DNA from: CBDBJR01 sp965206445 | GTDB lineage: Bacteria > Pseudomonadota > Gammaproteobacteria > Arenicellales > Poriferihabitantaceae | Assembly: GCA_965206445.1 (NCBI GenBank) | Contig: CBDBJR010000002.1 | Location: 496,001-560,000 of the forward strand | DNA: 64,000 bases | Reading direction: 5' to 3' | Shown here: piece after piece, positions 16,744 to 25,590 of the stretch | How the letters are laid out: each line of letters starts with the position of its first letter | How positions within the stretch are numbered: position 1 is the first letter of the stretch | Translations under genes and position numbers: made by a program | Notes under the pieces: generated by a model | The model's input: the letters and a program-made list of their open reading frames with translations, nothing else | The model's database searches: none | What the model was told of the DNA's origin: nothing

Positions 16744-18042
16744 TCAGCGCCGGTCGACGACGCGCTGCGCCTTGCCCTGTGAGCGCGGCACGGCGCCCGC
16801 CTCGACCACGACCACGCCGGCGGAAATGCCGATATAGGTCTTGATATGCTGCGCCACCGCCGCCGCCAGCCGGGTGCGCCGGTGCGCGCTGTCGGCGACC
16901 CCGGGTTTGATTTCGACCTGGACCGTGATGGCATCCAGCTGCCCGTCTTTGCGCAGCTCGATCTGGTAGTGCGGCGCGAGTTCGCGTTCGCGCAAAATCT
17001 GCTCTTCAATCAGCGAGGGGAAGACATTGACGCCGCGGATAATCATCATGTCGTCGCTACGCCCGGTGATCTTGTCCATGCGCCGCATCGGGCGCGCGGT
17101 GCCCGGCAGCAGGCGGGTCAAATCGCGCGTGCGGTAGCGGATCAGCGGCATCGCTTCTTTCGTCAGTGAGGTAAACACCAGCTCGCCTTCGCCGCCGTCG
17201 GCGACCACGGCGCCGCTGTCGGGGTCGATGATTTCCGGGTAGAAGTGGTCTTCCCAGATCGTCGGGCCGTCCCTGGTTTCGATGCACTCCTGCGCGACGC
17301 CGGGGCCGATGACCTCCGACAGGCCGTAAATATCGACCGCATCGATGCCCATCCGCGCCTCGATTTCCGCGCGCATCGCATTGCTCCACGGCTCGGCGCC
17401 GAGGATGCCGAGGCGCAGCGAGCTGCTGGCCGGGTCGATGCCCTGGTGCTCGAACTGGTCGGCGATATTCAGGCAGTAGGAGGGCGTCACCATAATAATG
17501 CTGGGTTTGAAATCCTGAATCAGCTGCACCTGGCGCTCCGTTTGCCCGCCGGACATCGGCACCACCGTGCAGCCGAGCCGCTCGGCGCCATAGTGCGCGC
17601 CGAGGCCGCCGGTGAACAGGCCGTAGCCGTAGGCGACGTGGCAGATATCGCCGGCGTGGCCGCCGGCGGCGCGAATCGAGCGCGCCATCACGGTCGCCCA
17701 GACCTCGATATCCGGCTGCGTGTAGCCGACCACCGTCGGCTTGCCGGTGGTGCCGGAAGAGGCATGCAGCCGCACGATTTTTTCCATCGGCACGGCAAAC
17801 GCGGCGAACGGGTAGTGGTCGCGCAAGTCCTGTTTATCGGTGAACGGCAGCCGACCCAGATCGGCCAGCGATTGAATGTCCTCCGGGTGCACGTCGGCCG
17901 CGGCCCATTTCTGCCGATACAGCGGCGAATGGTCGTACGCGTGTTTTACCGACGCTTGCAGCCGGCGCAGTTGCAGCGCCCGCAATTCATCGACACTCGC
18001 CCGTTCGATTGCTTCCAATTCACTGCCCGGATGCGCCGCCAT
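16744..18042 (-). CDS. paaK: Phenylacetate-CoA ligase
   Basis: The 432-residue PaaK activates phenylacetate to phenylacetyl-CoA with ATP, the entry step of the pathway and the source of the PaaX inducer. The adenylate-forming P-loop LHASSGTTGKPTVVGYT lies near residue 93, with YGLSEVIGPGVA near residue 238 and the C-terminal hinge IIRGVNVFPS typical of PaaK. It is the last gene of the paaFGHIJK operon read on the minus strand. Confidence 0.96.
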   Translation of the reverse strand: MAAHPGSELEAIERASVDELRALQLRRLQASVKHAYDHSPLYRQKWAAADVHPEDIQSLADLGRLPFTDKQDLRDHYPFAAFAVPMEKIVRLHASSGTTGKPTVVGYTQPDIEVWATVMARSIRAAGGHAGDICHVAYGYGLFTGGLGAHYGAERLGCTVVPMSGGQTERQVQLIQDFKPSIIMVTPSYCLNIADQFEHQGIDPASSSLRLGILGAEPWSNAMRAEIEARMGIDAVDIYGLSEVIGPGVAQECIETRDGPTIWEDHFYPEIIDPDSGAVVADGGEGELVFTSLTKEAMPLIRYRTRDLTRLLPGTARPMRRMDKITGRSDDMMIIRGVNVFPSLIEEQILRERELAPHYQIELRKDGQLDAITVQVEIKPGVADSAHRRTRLAAAVAQHIKTYIGISAGVVVVEAGAVPRSQGKAQRVVDRR

Positions 18043-18101
18043 AAAACACCTCCACCGATTGCGTTACGTTGTTCGATACTGCGCCGCCAAACCCCGTCGA
18101 C

Positions 18102-19328
18102 TCAAGCCGGGCAGCGCGCGAGAATCATCGCGATGCCCTGACCGACCCCGATGCACATGGTGCACAGCGCATAGTCGCCGCGGCGCTGTTCGAGCTCGAC
18201 CAGCGCCGTGGTCAGCAGGCGGGCGCCGCTCATGCCGAGCGGATGGCCGAGCGCAATCGCACCGCCGTTGGGGTTGACGTGCCCGGCATCGTCGGGCAGC
18301 CCGAGTTCACGGGTCACCGCCAGCGCTTGTGCGGCGAAGGCCTCGTTCAGCTCGATCACATCCATCTGTGCCAGCGCGAGCCCGCTGCGCACCAGCAGCC
18401 GGCGGCTGGCCGGCGCCGGGGCAAACCCCATGATGCGCGGCGCGACCCCGGCCACGGCCATGCCGACCACACGGGCGCGCGGGGTCAACCGGTGGCGCGC
18501 GACGGCGGCGCCGCCGGCCAGCAGCAGCGCGCAGGCGCCGTCGTTGATGCCGGAGGCGTTGCCGGCGGTCACCGTCCCGCCCGGCCGAAACGGCGCCCGC
18601 AGCCCGGCCAGCGCCGCGAGCGTGGTGTCCGGGCGCGGATGCTCGTCGCGGTCAACCACCAGCGGGTCGCCGTGGCGCCGAGGAACGATTACCGGGCAGA
18701 TTTCCCGCGCCAGCCGCCCGGCCGCCTGCGCGGCGGCCGCCCGCTGCTGCGAGCGCAGCGCGAACGCATCCTGATCGGCGCGCGCAATGCCGAACTGCGC
18801 GGCGACGTTTTCGGCCGTCTCGGGCATCGAGTCGATGCCGAACTGCCGCTGCATTGCCGGATTGACAAACCGCCAGCCGAGCGTGGTGTCGTAAATTTCC
18901 GCGTTGCGGGAGAACGCCGAGGCCGCCTTGGGCATGACAAACGGCGCCCGCGACATCGACTCGACGCCGCCGACCAGCACCAATTCGGCCTCCCCCGCCT
19001 TGATCGCCCGCGCGCCGATGCCGGCCGCATCCATGCCCGACCCGCACAAGCGGTTGACCGTGGTCGCCGGCACCTCGGGCGGCAGCCCGGCCAGCAGCGC
19101 CGCCATGCGCGCCACGTTGCGATTGTCCTCGCCGGCCTGATTGGCGCAGCCGTAGACGACATCATCCAGCGCCGACCAATCGACCTGCGGGTTGCGCTGC
19201 ATCAGTGCGGCCATCGGCACCGCGCCGAGATCGTCGGGGCGCACCCCGGCCAGGACGCCGCCGAAGCGCCCAATCGGCGTGCGCACCGCATCGCAAATGT
19301 ACGCCTCGTGCATCTCAATCGCCCTCAA
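18102..19328 (-). CDS. paaJ: 3-oxoadipyl-CoA / 3-oxo-5,6-dehydrosuberyl-CoA thiolase
   Basis: A 408-residue thiolase. The nucleophilic Cys is in NRLCGSGMDA (near residue 90), the catalytic His in NGGAIALGHPLGMSGARL and the second Cys in YALCTMCIGVGQG. The N-terminus EAYICDAVRTPIGRFGG is typical of PcaF/PaaJ. In the paa pathway it cleaves the dehydrosuberyl-CoA intermediate and later 3-oxoadipyl-CoA to acetyl-CoA and succinyl-CoA. It overlaps paaI by 14 bp within the operon. Confidence 0.95.
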   Translation of the reverse strand: MRAIEMHEAYICDAVRTPIGRFGGVLAGVRPDDLGAVPMAALMQRNPQVDWSALDDVVYGCANQAGEDNRNVARMAALLAGLPPEVPATTVNRLCGSGMDAAGIGARAIKAGEAELVLVGGVESMSRAPFVMPKAASAFSRNAEIYDTTLGWRFVNPAMQRQFGIDSMPETAENVAAQFGIARADQDAFALRSQQRAAAAQAAGRLAREICPVIVPRRHGDPLVVDRDEHPRPDTTLAALAGLRAPFRPGGTVTAGNASGINDGACALLLAGGAAVARHRLTPRARVVGMAVAGVAPRIMGFAPAPASRRLLVRSGLALAQMDVIELNEAFAAQALAVTRELGLPDDAGHVNPNGGAIALGHPLGMSGARLLTTALVELEQRRGDYALCTMCIGVGQGIAMILARCPA

Positions 19329-19761
19329 TGATGGTGCCGCGCGTCTGATAGGAGCGGCCGCGAAACAGCGCCACCAGCGCGTCGTCCGCCGCGTTGGTCA
19401 CGGCCACATCGTACACCCCGGTGCGCCCGCCACGGGCGCGTTCGGTGGCGCAGGCAATCAAGGTATCGCCGGCCTGCGCCGGGGCCAGAAAATCGATCGC
19501 GCCGCCGTTGGCCACCGTCACCCGGTTGGCATTGTTGCAGGCGTGGGCAAACGCCGTATCCGCCAGCGTGAAGATCATCCCGCCGTGGCACATCGCATGG
19601 CCGTTGAGCATATCGGGGCGCACCCGCATCGACAAGCGCGCATAGCCGGGCCGCGATTCGAGCAGCTCGATGCCGTGCGCGCGGGCGCAGCGGTCGTTGG
19701 CGTGCATCTGCGCGCTGCACGCTTGCGCCAAGGCGTCGGCGTCTGCCCGCTGCTCAGCCAT
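19315..19761 (-). CDS. paaI: Hydroxyphenylacetyl-CoA thioesterase PaaI
   Basis: The 148-residue hotdog-fold protein matches PaaI, a thioesterase that releases CoA from dead-end ring-hydroxylated phenylacetyl-CoA products. The active-site stretch LNGHAMCHGGMIFTLADTAFAHA (about residues 52-74) contains the conserved Asn, Gly and Asp residues. It overlaps paaH by 8 bp and paaJ by 14 bp, so the genes are translationally coupled. Confidence 0.93.
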   Translation of the reverse strand: MAEQRADADALAQACSAQMHANDRCARAHGIELLESRPGYARLSMRVRPDMLNGHAMCHGGMIFTLADTAFAHACNNANRVTVANGGAIDFLAPAQAGDTLIACATERARGGRTGVYDVAVTNAADDALVALFRGRSYQTRGTIIEGD

Positions 19762-21280
19762 GGAACCCGCTCGCGCGCATCACACAGCGCCGCAGCAGCG
19801 GCGATATGCGGTAGCGGCCATCGGCATAGTGATGATTCAGATGCTCGAGAATCCGCATCACCCGCGGCAGCCCGATGCGCTCGGCCCAGGCCAGCGGCCC
19901 GAGCGGGTAGTTGAGGCCGGCGCACATCGCGGTATCCACCGCGGCGGCACTGCACACGCCCTGCTGCACCGCATCCGCGCCGGCGTTGGCAAGCGCGCAC
20001 AGCGTCCGGGTGACTATCATCCCGGCCACGTCGTCGAGCACCGAAACCCGTTTGCCGAGCGCCTGAAACAGCCCGATCGCCGCCTGCCGCGCCGCCGGGG
20101 CGCATTGATCCGCCATGCTGACGGCAACCCGCGTACAGGTCAGCGGCGCGAGCGCCTGATCGACCAGCAGCAGATTGTCGAGGCGGTCCTGCGCGCTGCG
20201 CACCGTCGCCGGGCGCCCGTCACTCAGCGCCACGCGCGCATCGGCGACCCGCAGCAGCACATCGTCGGGCTGCGCCGCGCACCGGGTCAGCGCAATCCCG
20301 TTGCCCTGCGCCAGCGTGGCAACGGCGTCGGCAAACGCACCGTCGCCGTATACCGTCAGCGCGTCGGGTGCGGTGCCGGGCGCGGCATCGGGTGCGCGCG
20401 GGTGGTCGGCGCCGGCGCCGTAATCATAAAATCCGCGGCCACTTTTGCGGCCGAGAAATCCGCCGTCCACCAGCTCGCGCTGCATCGGCGACGGTCTAAA
20501 ACGCGGCTCGCCGGAATACGCATTGAACACCGCTTCGGTCACCGCATAGTTGACGTCGTGGCCAATCAAATCCATCAGCTCGAACGGCCCCATGCGAAAC
20601 CCGCCGCACTCGCGCATCACCGCATCCAGGGTCGCGACCTCGCCGCCGTTCTCCTCCCGCACGCGCAACGCCTCGGCATAAAACGGGCGCGCCACGCGAT
20701 TGACGATGAACCCCGGCGTCGATCGGGCGTGCACCGCCTGTTTGCCCCACGCGACCGCGGTATCGAACACGCGCTGCGCGACCGCGGGACTGCTGCTCAG
20801 CCCGGAGACGACCTCGACCAGTTGCATGCTCGGCGCCGGGTTGAAAAAATGCATGCCGACACAGTTTTCCGGCCGTCGCAGGGGTTGGGCGAGGGCGGTA
20901 ATCGACAGCGAGCTGGTGTTGCTCGCGAGGATGCAGTCGGCAGCGCAGACGTTTTCGAGCGCGCCCAGCAGGCGGCGCTTGCTGTCGAGGTTTTCGACAA
21001 TCGCCTCGACCACCAGCCGCGCCGGCGCCAGCGCGGCCAGTGTCGCGGTCGGCGATACCCGCGCCAGCAGCGCAGCGCGCGCCTCCGGCGTCATCCGAGC
21101 GCGGGCAACCTGCCGGTCGAGGCCGGCGGCGATGCGCGCAATGCCCTGCTCGGCCAGGCCGTCGGCGCTGTCGAACAGCAGCACCGGATGCCCGGCGGCA
21201 GCGGCCACCTGCGCGACCCCGGCGCCCATTGTGCCGGCGCCAACCACCCCCACCGGCGCGGCTTTATGCAGTGCGGACAT
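19754..21280 (-). CDS. paaH: 3-hydroxyacyl-CoA dehydrogenase PaaH
   Basis: The 508-residue length fits PaaH, which carries two C-terminal HCDH helical domains after the Rossmann domain. It shows VGVVGAGTMGAGVAQVAA at residues 8-25 (NAD binding), the catalytic stretch CVGMHFFNPAPSMQLVEVV and TPGFIVNRVARPFYAEAL. It oxidises the hydroxyadipyl-CoA intermediate in the cytoplasm. It lies between paaG and paaI with short or overlapping junctions. Confidence 0.95.
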   Translation of the reverse strand: MSALHKAAPVGVVGAGTMGAGVAQVAAAAGHPVLLFDSADGLAEQGIARIAAGLDRQVARARMTPEARAALLARVSPTATLAALAPARLVVEAIVENLDSKRRLLGALENVCAADCILASNTSSLSITALAQPLRRPENCVGMHFFNPAPSMQLVEVVSGLSSSPAVAQRVFDTAVAWGKQAVHARSTPGFIVNRVARPFYAEALRVREENGGEVATLDAVMRECGGFRMGPFELMDLIGHDVNYAVTEAVFNAYSGEPRFRPSPMQRELVDGGFLGRKSGRGFYDYGAGADHPRAPDAAPGTAPDALTVYGDGAFADAVATLAQGNGIALTRCAAQPDDVLLRVADARVALSDGRPATVRSAQDRLDNLLLVDQALAPLTCTRVAVSMADQCAPAARQAAIGLFQALGKRVSVLDDVAGMIVTRTLCALANAGADAVQQGVCSAAAVDTAMCAGLNYPLGPLAWAERIGLPRVMRILEHLNHHYADGRYRISPLLRRCVMRASGFHG

Positions 21281-21295
21281 GCGCCACCGGCCCGG

Positions 21296-22087
21296 CTATC
21301 GGCCCTTGAATTCGGGCGTGCGCTTGTCGATGAACGCAGCCACCCCTTCGCGAAAATCGTCGCTGCGCCCGGCGACCGATTGCAGATCGCGCTCCAGATC
21401 GAGCTGCTGCCCGAGCGTATTGGTGGACGAGGCCAGCAGCGCGCGCTTGATCAGACTCAACCCCAGCGTCGGCTGTCGCGCCAGATGCGCCGCCAGTTTG
21501 TGCGCCTCATCCTGTAGCGCGTCGTCGTCAACGCAGCGCCAGATCATGCCCCAGCTTTCTGCCTGCTCGGCCGGCACCTTATCGCCCAGCAGCGCCAGCG
21601 CCCGCGCCCGCGCACCGCCCACCAGCCGCGGCAGCGTCCAGGTGCCGCCGCAATCGGGCAGCAGGCCAATTTTGCAGAACGCCTGAATGAAGCTCGCCGA
21701 GCGCGCCGCCAGCACAATGTCGCAGGCCAGCGCCAGGTTGGCACCGGCGCCGGCGGCGACGCCGTTGACCGCGCAGACCACCGGTTTGTCCATCGACGTC
21801 AAGCGGCGCACCAGCGGGTTATAGTTCTCCTCCAGCGCCGCGCCGAGGTCAAGCGGGGCCGCCGCGTCACTGACGTTGCGATCCCCCAGATCCTGACCGG
21901 CGCAGAACCCCCTGCCGGCGCCGGTCAACAGCAAACAGCGTATCGACGCATCCCGCTCGACCGACGTCACGGCCTGGCGAATCTCGGCGTGCATGAGCGC
22001 ATTAAAGCTATTCAGCACGTCGGGGCGATTCAGTGTGAGTACGGCGTAGCCGTCGCGGTGGTCGAGTTCAACGGTCTCGAAGTTCAT
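21296..22087 (-). CDS. paaG: Phenylacetyl-CoA epoxide isomerase PaaG
   Basis: A 263-residue crotonase-fold protein. PaaG isomerises ring-1,2-epoxyphenylacetyl-CoA to the oxepin-CoA and also acts as a dienoyl-CoA isomerase later. It shows GRGFCAGQDLGDR, AVNGVAAGAGANLALACDIVLAA (oxyanion hole) and KIGLLPDCGGTWTLPRLVG, whose Asp (D136-type position) is typical of PaaG. The ATG at 22087 gives the normal length; the upstream open frame lies in the gap to paaF. Confidence 0.93.
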   Translation of the reverse strand: MNFETVELDHRDGYAVLTLNRPDVLNSFNALMHAEIRQAVTSVERDASIRCLLLTGAGRGFCAGQDLGDRNVSDAAAPLDLGAALEENYNPLVRRLTSMDKPVVCAVNGVAAGAGANLALACDIVLAARSASFIQAFCKIGLLPDCGGTWTLPRLVGGARARALALLGDKVPAEQAESWGMIWRCVDDDALQDEAHKLAAHLARQPTLGLSLIKRALLASSTNTLGQQLDLERDLQSVAGRSDDFREGVAAFIDKRTPEFKGR

Positions 22088-22133
22088 GGCGTCATGGCTC
22101 CTGTCTAGTGGTAATCGATGCGTAGCGACCGGC

Positions 22134-22913
22134 CTACCGGCCCTTGAATTCGGGGCGGCGCTGCTCCAAAAACGCGGCGATGCCCTCGGCGCGGTCGTCA
22201 CTCGCCGCCAGCAGGGCAAACGCCTTACGCTCGTATTCCAGCCCGGCGTCGAGCCCGGATTGCTGCGCCGCATGGACCGCCTCGCGGGCCAGACGTAGCG
22301 CCAACGGCGACTTTTGCGCAATCACTTTGGCCAGCGCCAGCGCCCGCCGGCGCGTGTTCTCCGGGATCGTGACCTCGGCCACCAACCCGGCGGCGCGCGC
22401 TTCATCGGCATTGATGGCCTCCCCGCTCAGGATCATTTTCATCGCCAGCGACTTGCCCACGGCGCGGATCAAGCGCTGCGTACCGCCGGCGCCGGGGATC
22501 ATCCCGAGGTTGATTTCAGGCTGCCCGAAGCGCGCATTGTGCCCGGCAACAATCATATCCGCCGCCATCGCCAACTCGCAGCCGCCGCCCAATGCATAGC
22601 CGTTGACGGCGGCAATCCACGGCTTGCCAAACTGCTGAATCGACCGCCAGTACTGCTGCCGCCGGCTGTACACCAACTCGACGGCACCGAGCGCCGCCAT
22701 TTCCTTGAGGTCGGCACCGGCGGCAAAAACGCGGTCGCCACCGGCCACGACAACACAGCGCACCGCATCGTCCGCCGCCGCCGCGTCCAGCGCCGCCGCC
22801 AGCTCCGCCAATAACGCGGTATTCAGCGCATTGTGCACCTGCGGGCGGTCGAGCGAAATCAGCAACACGCCGGCCTCGACCGGGGCAATGTTTATGTTGT
22901 CGAATGGAGGCAC
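22134..22913 (-). CDS. paaF: 2,3-dehydroadipyl-CoA hydratase PaaF
   Basis: A 259-residue crotonase-fold enoyl-CoA hydratase. The oxyanion-hole segments FAAGADLKEM and AVNGYALGGGCELAMAADMIVAG and the two catalytic Glu positions in ELAMA and FGQPEINLGMIPGAGGTQRL are present. In the pathway it hydrates 2,3-dehydroadipyl-CoA. It is the first gene of the minus-strand paaFGHIJK operon, whose promoter should lie in the 22914-23323 gap. Confidence 0.93.
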   Translation of the reverse strand: MPPFDNINIAPVEAGVLLISLDRPQVHNALNTALLAELAAALDAAAADDAVRCVVVAGGDRVFAAGADLKEMAALGAVELVYSRRQQYWRSIQQFGKPWIAAVNGYALGGGCELAMAADMIVAGHNARFGQPEINLGMIPGAGGTQRLIRAVGKSLAMKMILSGEAINADEARAAGLVAEVTIPENTRRRALALAKVIAQKSPLALRLAREAVHAAQQSGLDAGLEYERKAFALLAASDDRAEGIAAFLEQRRPEFKGR

Positions 22914-23323
22914 CGATTCAATCCCGCCGCAATCCCGGGGCAGCCCGGTTCAGCGCCGCCAAACCCCCGCGCTGCGTCTGCTGTCGGACGGCCTCGCCGC
23001 TATGGTTTCGGGTATCGCTGCGCATCGCATTACTCCGGCTGTTCAACAGCCCCGGAGCGGTACCGATGACGGTCGCCCGCCCGCCCAATCCGAGGCTGAT
23101 CGTTTATATCGAAAGCAGGGTAGAGAATAAACCATGTTTTCCCGACAGCGTCAAATTGTGTAAGCCATTGTCGCCCGAAAGCACACCTTTGCCGCCCGCC
23201 CGACCTTTCATTTGGGCCATTCTCTCCGTTATACTCTGCCTCTCCTACTCCACCAGAATGCCGCACGAAATCGTATCATTGCTTGCCTGATCGCCTTAAC
23301 GCCACCCCCGCCAGAAATTGAAA
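22914..23323. other. Intergenic, presumed paaF promoter and island boundary
   Basis: This 410-bp gap separates the paaFGHIJK operon (minus strand) from the accessory segment starting with the broken methyltransferase gene. GC content drops towards 23100-23300. No convincing gene or hairpin is seen. The TGATAC dyads found before paaA are not repeated here. Confidence 0.4.
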
Positions 23324-23737
23324 ATGAGCCCGCCTAAAACGAAAAGCAACGTTACCAAAGAAAACATCACCAGACTCAAAGAAAAACTGCGCGAGTTATT
23401 TCAACTCGACCGGGGCGATCTGGATTTTGGACTGTACCGCATTATGGCGCTGAAAAGCACCGAAGTCGGCGACTTCCTCGACAACCAATTGCTGCCACAA
23501 GTGACCGAAGCCCTGGGCGAAATTGCCGATTCCGATAGCGAAACCGCACAAAAAGACCTGAATGAATTCATCAGCCAGGCAAAACAACTCGGCGGCATAG
23601 ACCCCGAACAAACCGATGCGGTAAAAAACGCCCGCACCAGACTGGCCGCCGCCAAAAGCGACCAGCAAACAGAAGCCGACACCTACAACCATCTATGCAA
23701 CTTCTTCTCCCGCTTAAAGAAATCAACCAAAGTCTAG
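23324..23737 (+). pseudogene. Type III-like DNA methyltransferase (mod), N-terminal remnant
   Basis: The 137-residue frame matches the N-terminus of long adenine methyltransferases of type III-like systems: LKEKLRELFQLDRGDLDFGLYRIM and the distal TYNHLCNFFSRL. In intact proteins this last motif continues into the catalytic region with the DPPY box. Here it breaks off within a few residues into KKSTKV and a stop, and no methyltransferase motif follows anywhere downstream. The gene is therefore truncated; the break coincides with the insertion of the HEPN-like fragment. Its res partner is found broken 1.1 kb further on. Confidence 0.75.
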
Positions 23738-23757
23738 TTTGGGGCATAGAAGAATGT

Positions 23758-24255
23758 ATGAAACTCACACCTTATCTAATAGACAGATCAAGTAAGCCGA
23801 TATGTATTATTCCTACAACAAGCAAGGAAATGAAAGAAACTGTCAAACAGTCATTAGACAATATAAACAAATCCGAATTGATTGGAGCAAAGTCGCATTT
23901 GCGCAAAGCTGCACAGGAACTTAATAATGAAAACTATTCCGATACTATTAGAGAAAGCATACATGCCGTGGAATCGGTGGTGCGGAAAATTAACCCGAAA
24001 AAGAAAAATCATTTTGCTGGCGCGCTTGATTTACTTGAAAAGAAAAAGATGATTAAACATCGGGCGTTAAAAGATGCATTCAAGAAACTCTATAACTACA
24101 CAAGTGACGAGAAAGGCATCCGCCACTCTTTGATTGAAGAAGAAGCTGCCGATGTCGGATTTGACGAGGCAATTTTTATGTATGCCGCTTGTGTGTCCTT
24201 TGTTGATTATCTTGTCAACAAGCAAAGACAATTGGAATACGGCGAGGCTGGGTAA
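23758..24255 (+). CDS. AbiJ/HEPN-like protein, C-terminal part
   Basis: A 165-residue frame from the ATG at 23758, with low GC and a Lys-rich composition unlike its neighbours. The segment IRESIHAVESVVRKINPKK, then GIRHSLIEEE and FMYAACVSFVDYL, resembles the C-terminal HEPN-like domain of AbiJ-type abortive-infection proteins. Full-length relatives have an N-terminal portion absent here, so this is probably a fragment captured at the mod break. The typical RxxxxH HEPN motif is not obvious. It could still be expressed as a small protein; function unknown. Confidence 0.55.
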   Translation: MKLTPYLIDRSSKPICIIPTTSKEMKETVKQSLDNINKSELIGAKSHLRKAAQELNNENYSDTIRESIHAVESVVRKINPKKKNHFAGALDLLEKKKMIKHRALKDAFKKLYNYTSDEKGIRHSLIEEEAADVGFDEAIFMYAACVSFVDYLVNKQRQLEYGEAG

Positions 24256-24275
24256 TGGGAATTGAGAGGAACGTT

Positions 24276-24320
24276 ACCCTCACCCCGGCCCTCTCCCGAG
24301 GGGAGAGGGAGAAAAGCGAG
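24276..24320. repeat. REP-like palindromic GC repeat, left of DUF559 gene
   Basis: The block beginning CCCTCACCCCGGCCCTCTCC and ending in GGGGAGAGGGAG-AAAAGCGAG is an imperfect palindrome. A near copy lies at 24654-24699, and an inverted copy at 24719-24757. These dispersed elements are common in proteobacterial genomes and often surround DUF559 genes. Confidence 0.8.
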
Positions 24321-24338
24321 GAGGGAAAATTGCAGCCT

Positions 24339-24761
24339 ATGGCCTTTGCCCGCAGTTTGCGAAAACAGTCAACGGAAGCCGAACATATTATGTGGCGCCT
24401 GTTGCGAGACAAGCAGTTGGAGGGATTTAAATTTCGCCGCCAGCATCCAATAGGGAAATATGTGCTTGATTTCTACTGTCACGAAGCCCGCCTGGGAGTT
24501 GAACTGGATGGCGGACAACACAATGAACCGGACGAAATAGAAAAGGACGAGGTGCGGTCGAGGTTTCTGAGAAGTAAAGGGATAACTGTTGTTCGCTTTT
24601 GGAATAATGAGGTTTTACGGGAAACTGAGGGGGTGTTGGAGGGGGTGCTTTCTGCCCTCACCCCGGCCCTCTCCCAGAGGGAGAGGGAGAAAAGCGAGAA
24701 AGAGGAAAGTAGTCGATCTCCCTCTCCCTCTGGGAGAGGGATTAAGGGTGAGGGAAAATAA
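24339..24761 (+). CDS. DUF559 (Vsr/PD-(D/E)xK-like) protein
   Basis: A small DUF559 protein, about 140 residues from the ATG at 24339. The core WRLLRDKQLEGFKFRRQHPI, YVLDFYCHEARLGVELDGGQH and FWNNEVL is the signature of this family, related to very-short-patch-repair endonucleases; D, E and the downstream GGQH/H residues match the nuclease pattern. The last 30 residues are translated from the flanking REP-like repeats (LTPALSQRERE), so the true protein may be shorter or read into the repeat. It sits between the broken mod and res fragments. Biological role is not established. Confidence 0.8.
   Translation: MAFARSLRKQSTEAEHIMWRLLRDKQLEGFKFRRQHPIGKYVLDFYCHEARLGVELDGGQHNEPDEIEKDEVRSRFLRSKGITVVRFWNNEVLRETEGVLEGVLSALTPALSQREREKSEKEESSRSPSPSGRGIKGEGK
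24654..24757. repeat. REP-like repeats, right of DUF559 gene (direct plus inverted copy)
   Basis: A direct copy of the 24276 block (24654-24699) is followed by an inverted copy (24719-24757, CCCTCTCCCTCTGGGAGAGG and on). Together with the left copy they bracket the DUF559 gene and overlap its 3' end. Confidence 0.8.
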
Positions 24762-24813
24762 TCTGCTGCACTCAAAAAGAAAAAACAAAATCACAAAAAC
24801 CCTCGAATCCCGC

Positions 24814-25590
24814 ATGGCACTGCACCGCTTCATGTGCCACCAATTCGGCTACCAAACCCTGCGTGAAATCCTGGATCGCCTGAAATACCTATCAGATCAA
24901 TTAGACAAAAAACAAGGCAGCGATTTTGCTCAGGGGATATTGATAAACCTTCAAAGCACCACCCCCACAACAAAGCAAGACTTTGCCCGTTACGATACCA
25001 ACATCGCCCTCCATAGCCAGACTCTGGGCATGACCGATGAAAAAGGCAGATCGTGGAAACCGTTTCAATATCTCGCCCTGCTCTTTACCGAGCGCTACCT
25101 CGATTTGTATTTCCAGGACCCGGAAACCCTGATTAAAAAACTAAACCAATGGAAACAGACCGAACGCGCCTACACCGACATTCCCGAATATACGATCGAC
25201 GATCTCCAGACCCTGGCCTTCCAAAGCGCGACCGGTTCGGGCAAAACACTGCTTTTGCACGCCAACATTTTGCAATACCGGCATTATCTGGAACAGCACA
25301 AGCGACTGCACAAACTCAATAAAATCATACTGGTAACCCCGGACGAGGGGATGTCCCGCCAGCACTTGCGCGAACTGCAAGCAAGCAACATTCCGGCGCA
25401 GCTGTTCTCGGACGATGCGGCAACCGACGTTTTTTCCCGTGGCGGCACGATGGTGGATATTATCGATATACACAAGTTTGCCGACAAAAAAGGCATAAAA
25501 CGGGTTACACCGGAAGCGTTTGAAGAAAACAATCTTGTGATGGTGGGCGAGGGGCATTTGGGAACCGGCGGCAAGAAGCCGTGCCGCTGA
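24814..25590 (+). pseudogene. Type III-like restriction helicase (res), N-terminal fragment
   Basis: This frame matches the N-terminus of type III-like restriction subunits: LHRFMCHQFGYQTLREILD, a Walker A motif FQSATGSGKTLLLHANIL near residue 140, and LVTPDEGMSRQHL. The Walker B/DEGH box reads VGEGHLGTGG, so its first Asp is changed to Gly. The reading frame ends right after this motif, and the middle of the helicase is missing. It was probably inactivated by an internal deletion joining this piece to the C-terminal fragment that starts at about 25581. Confidence 0.75.
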
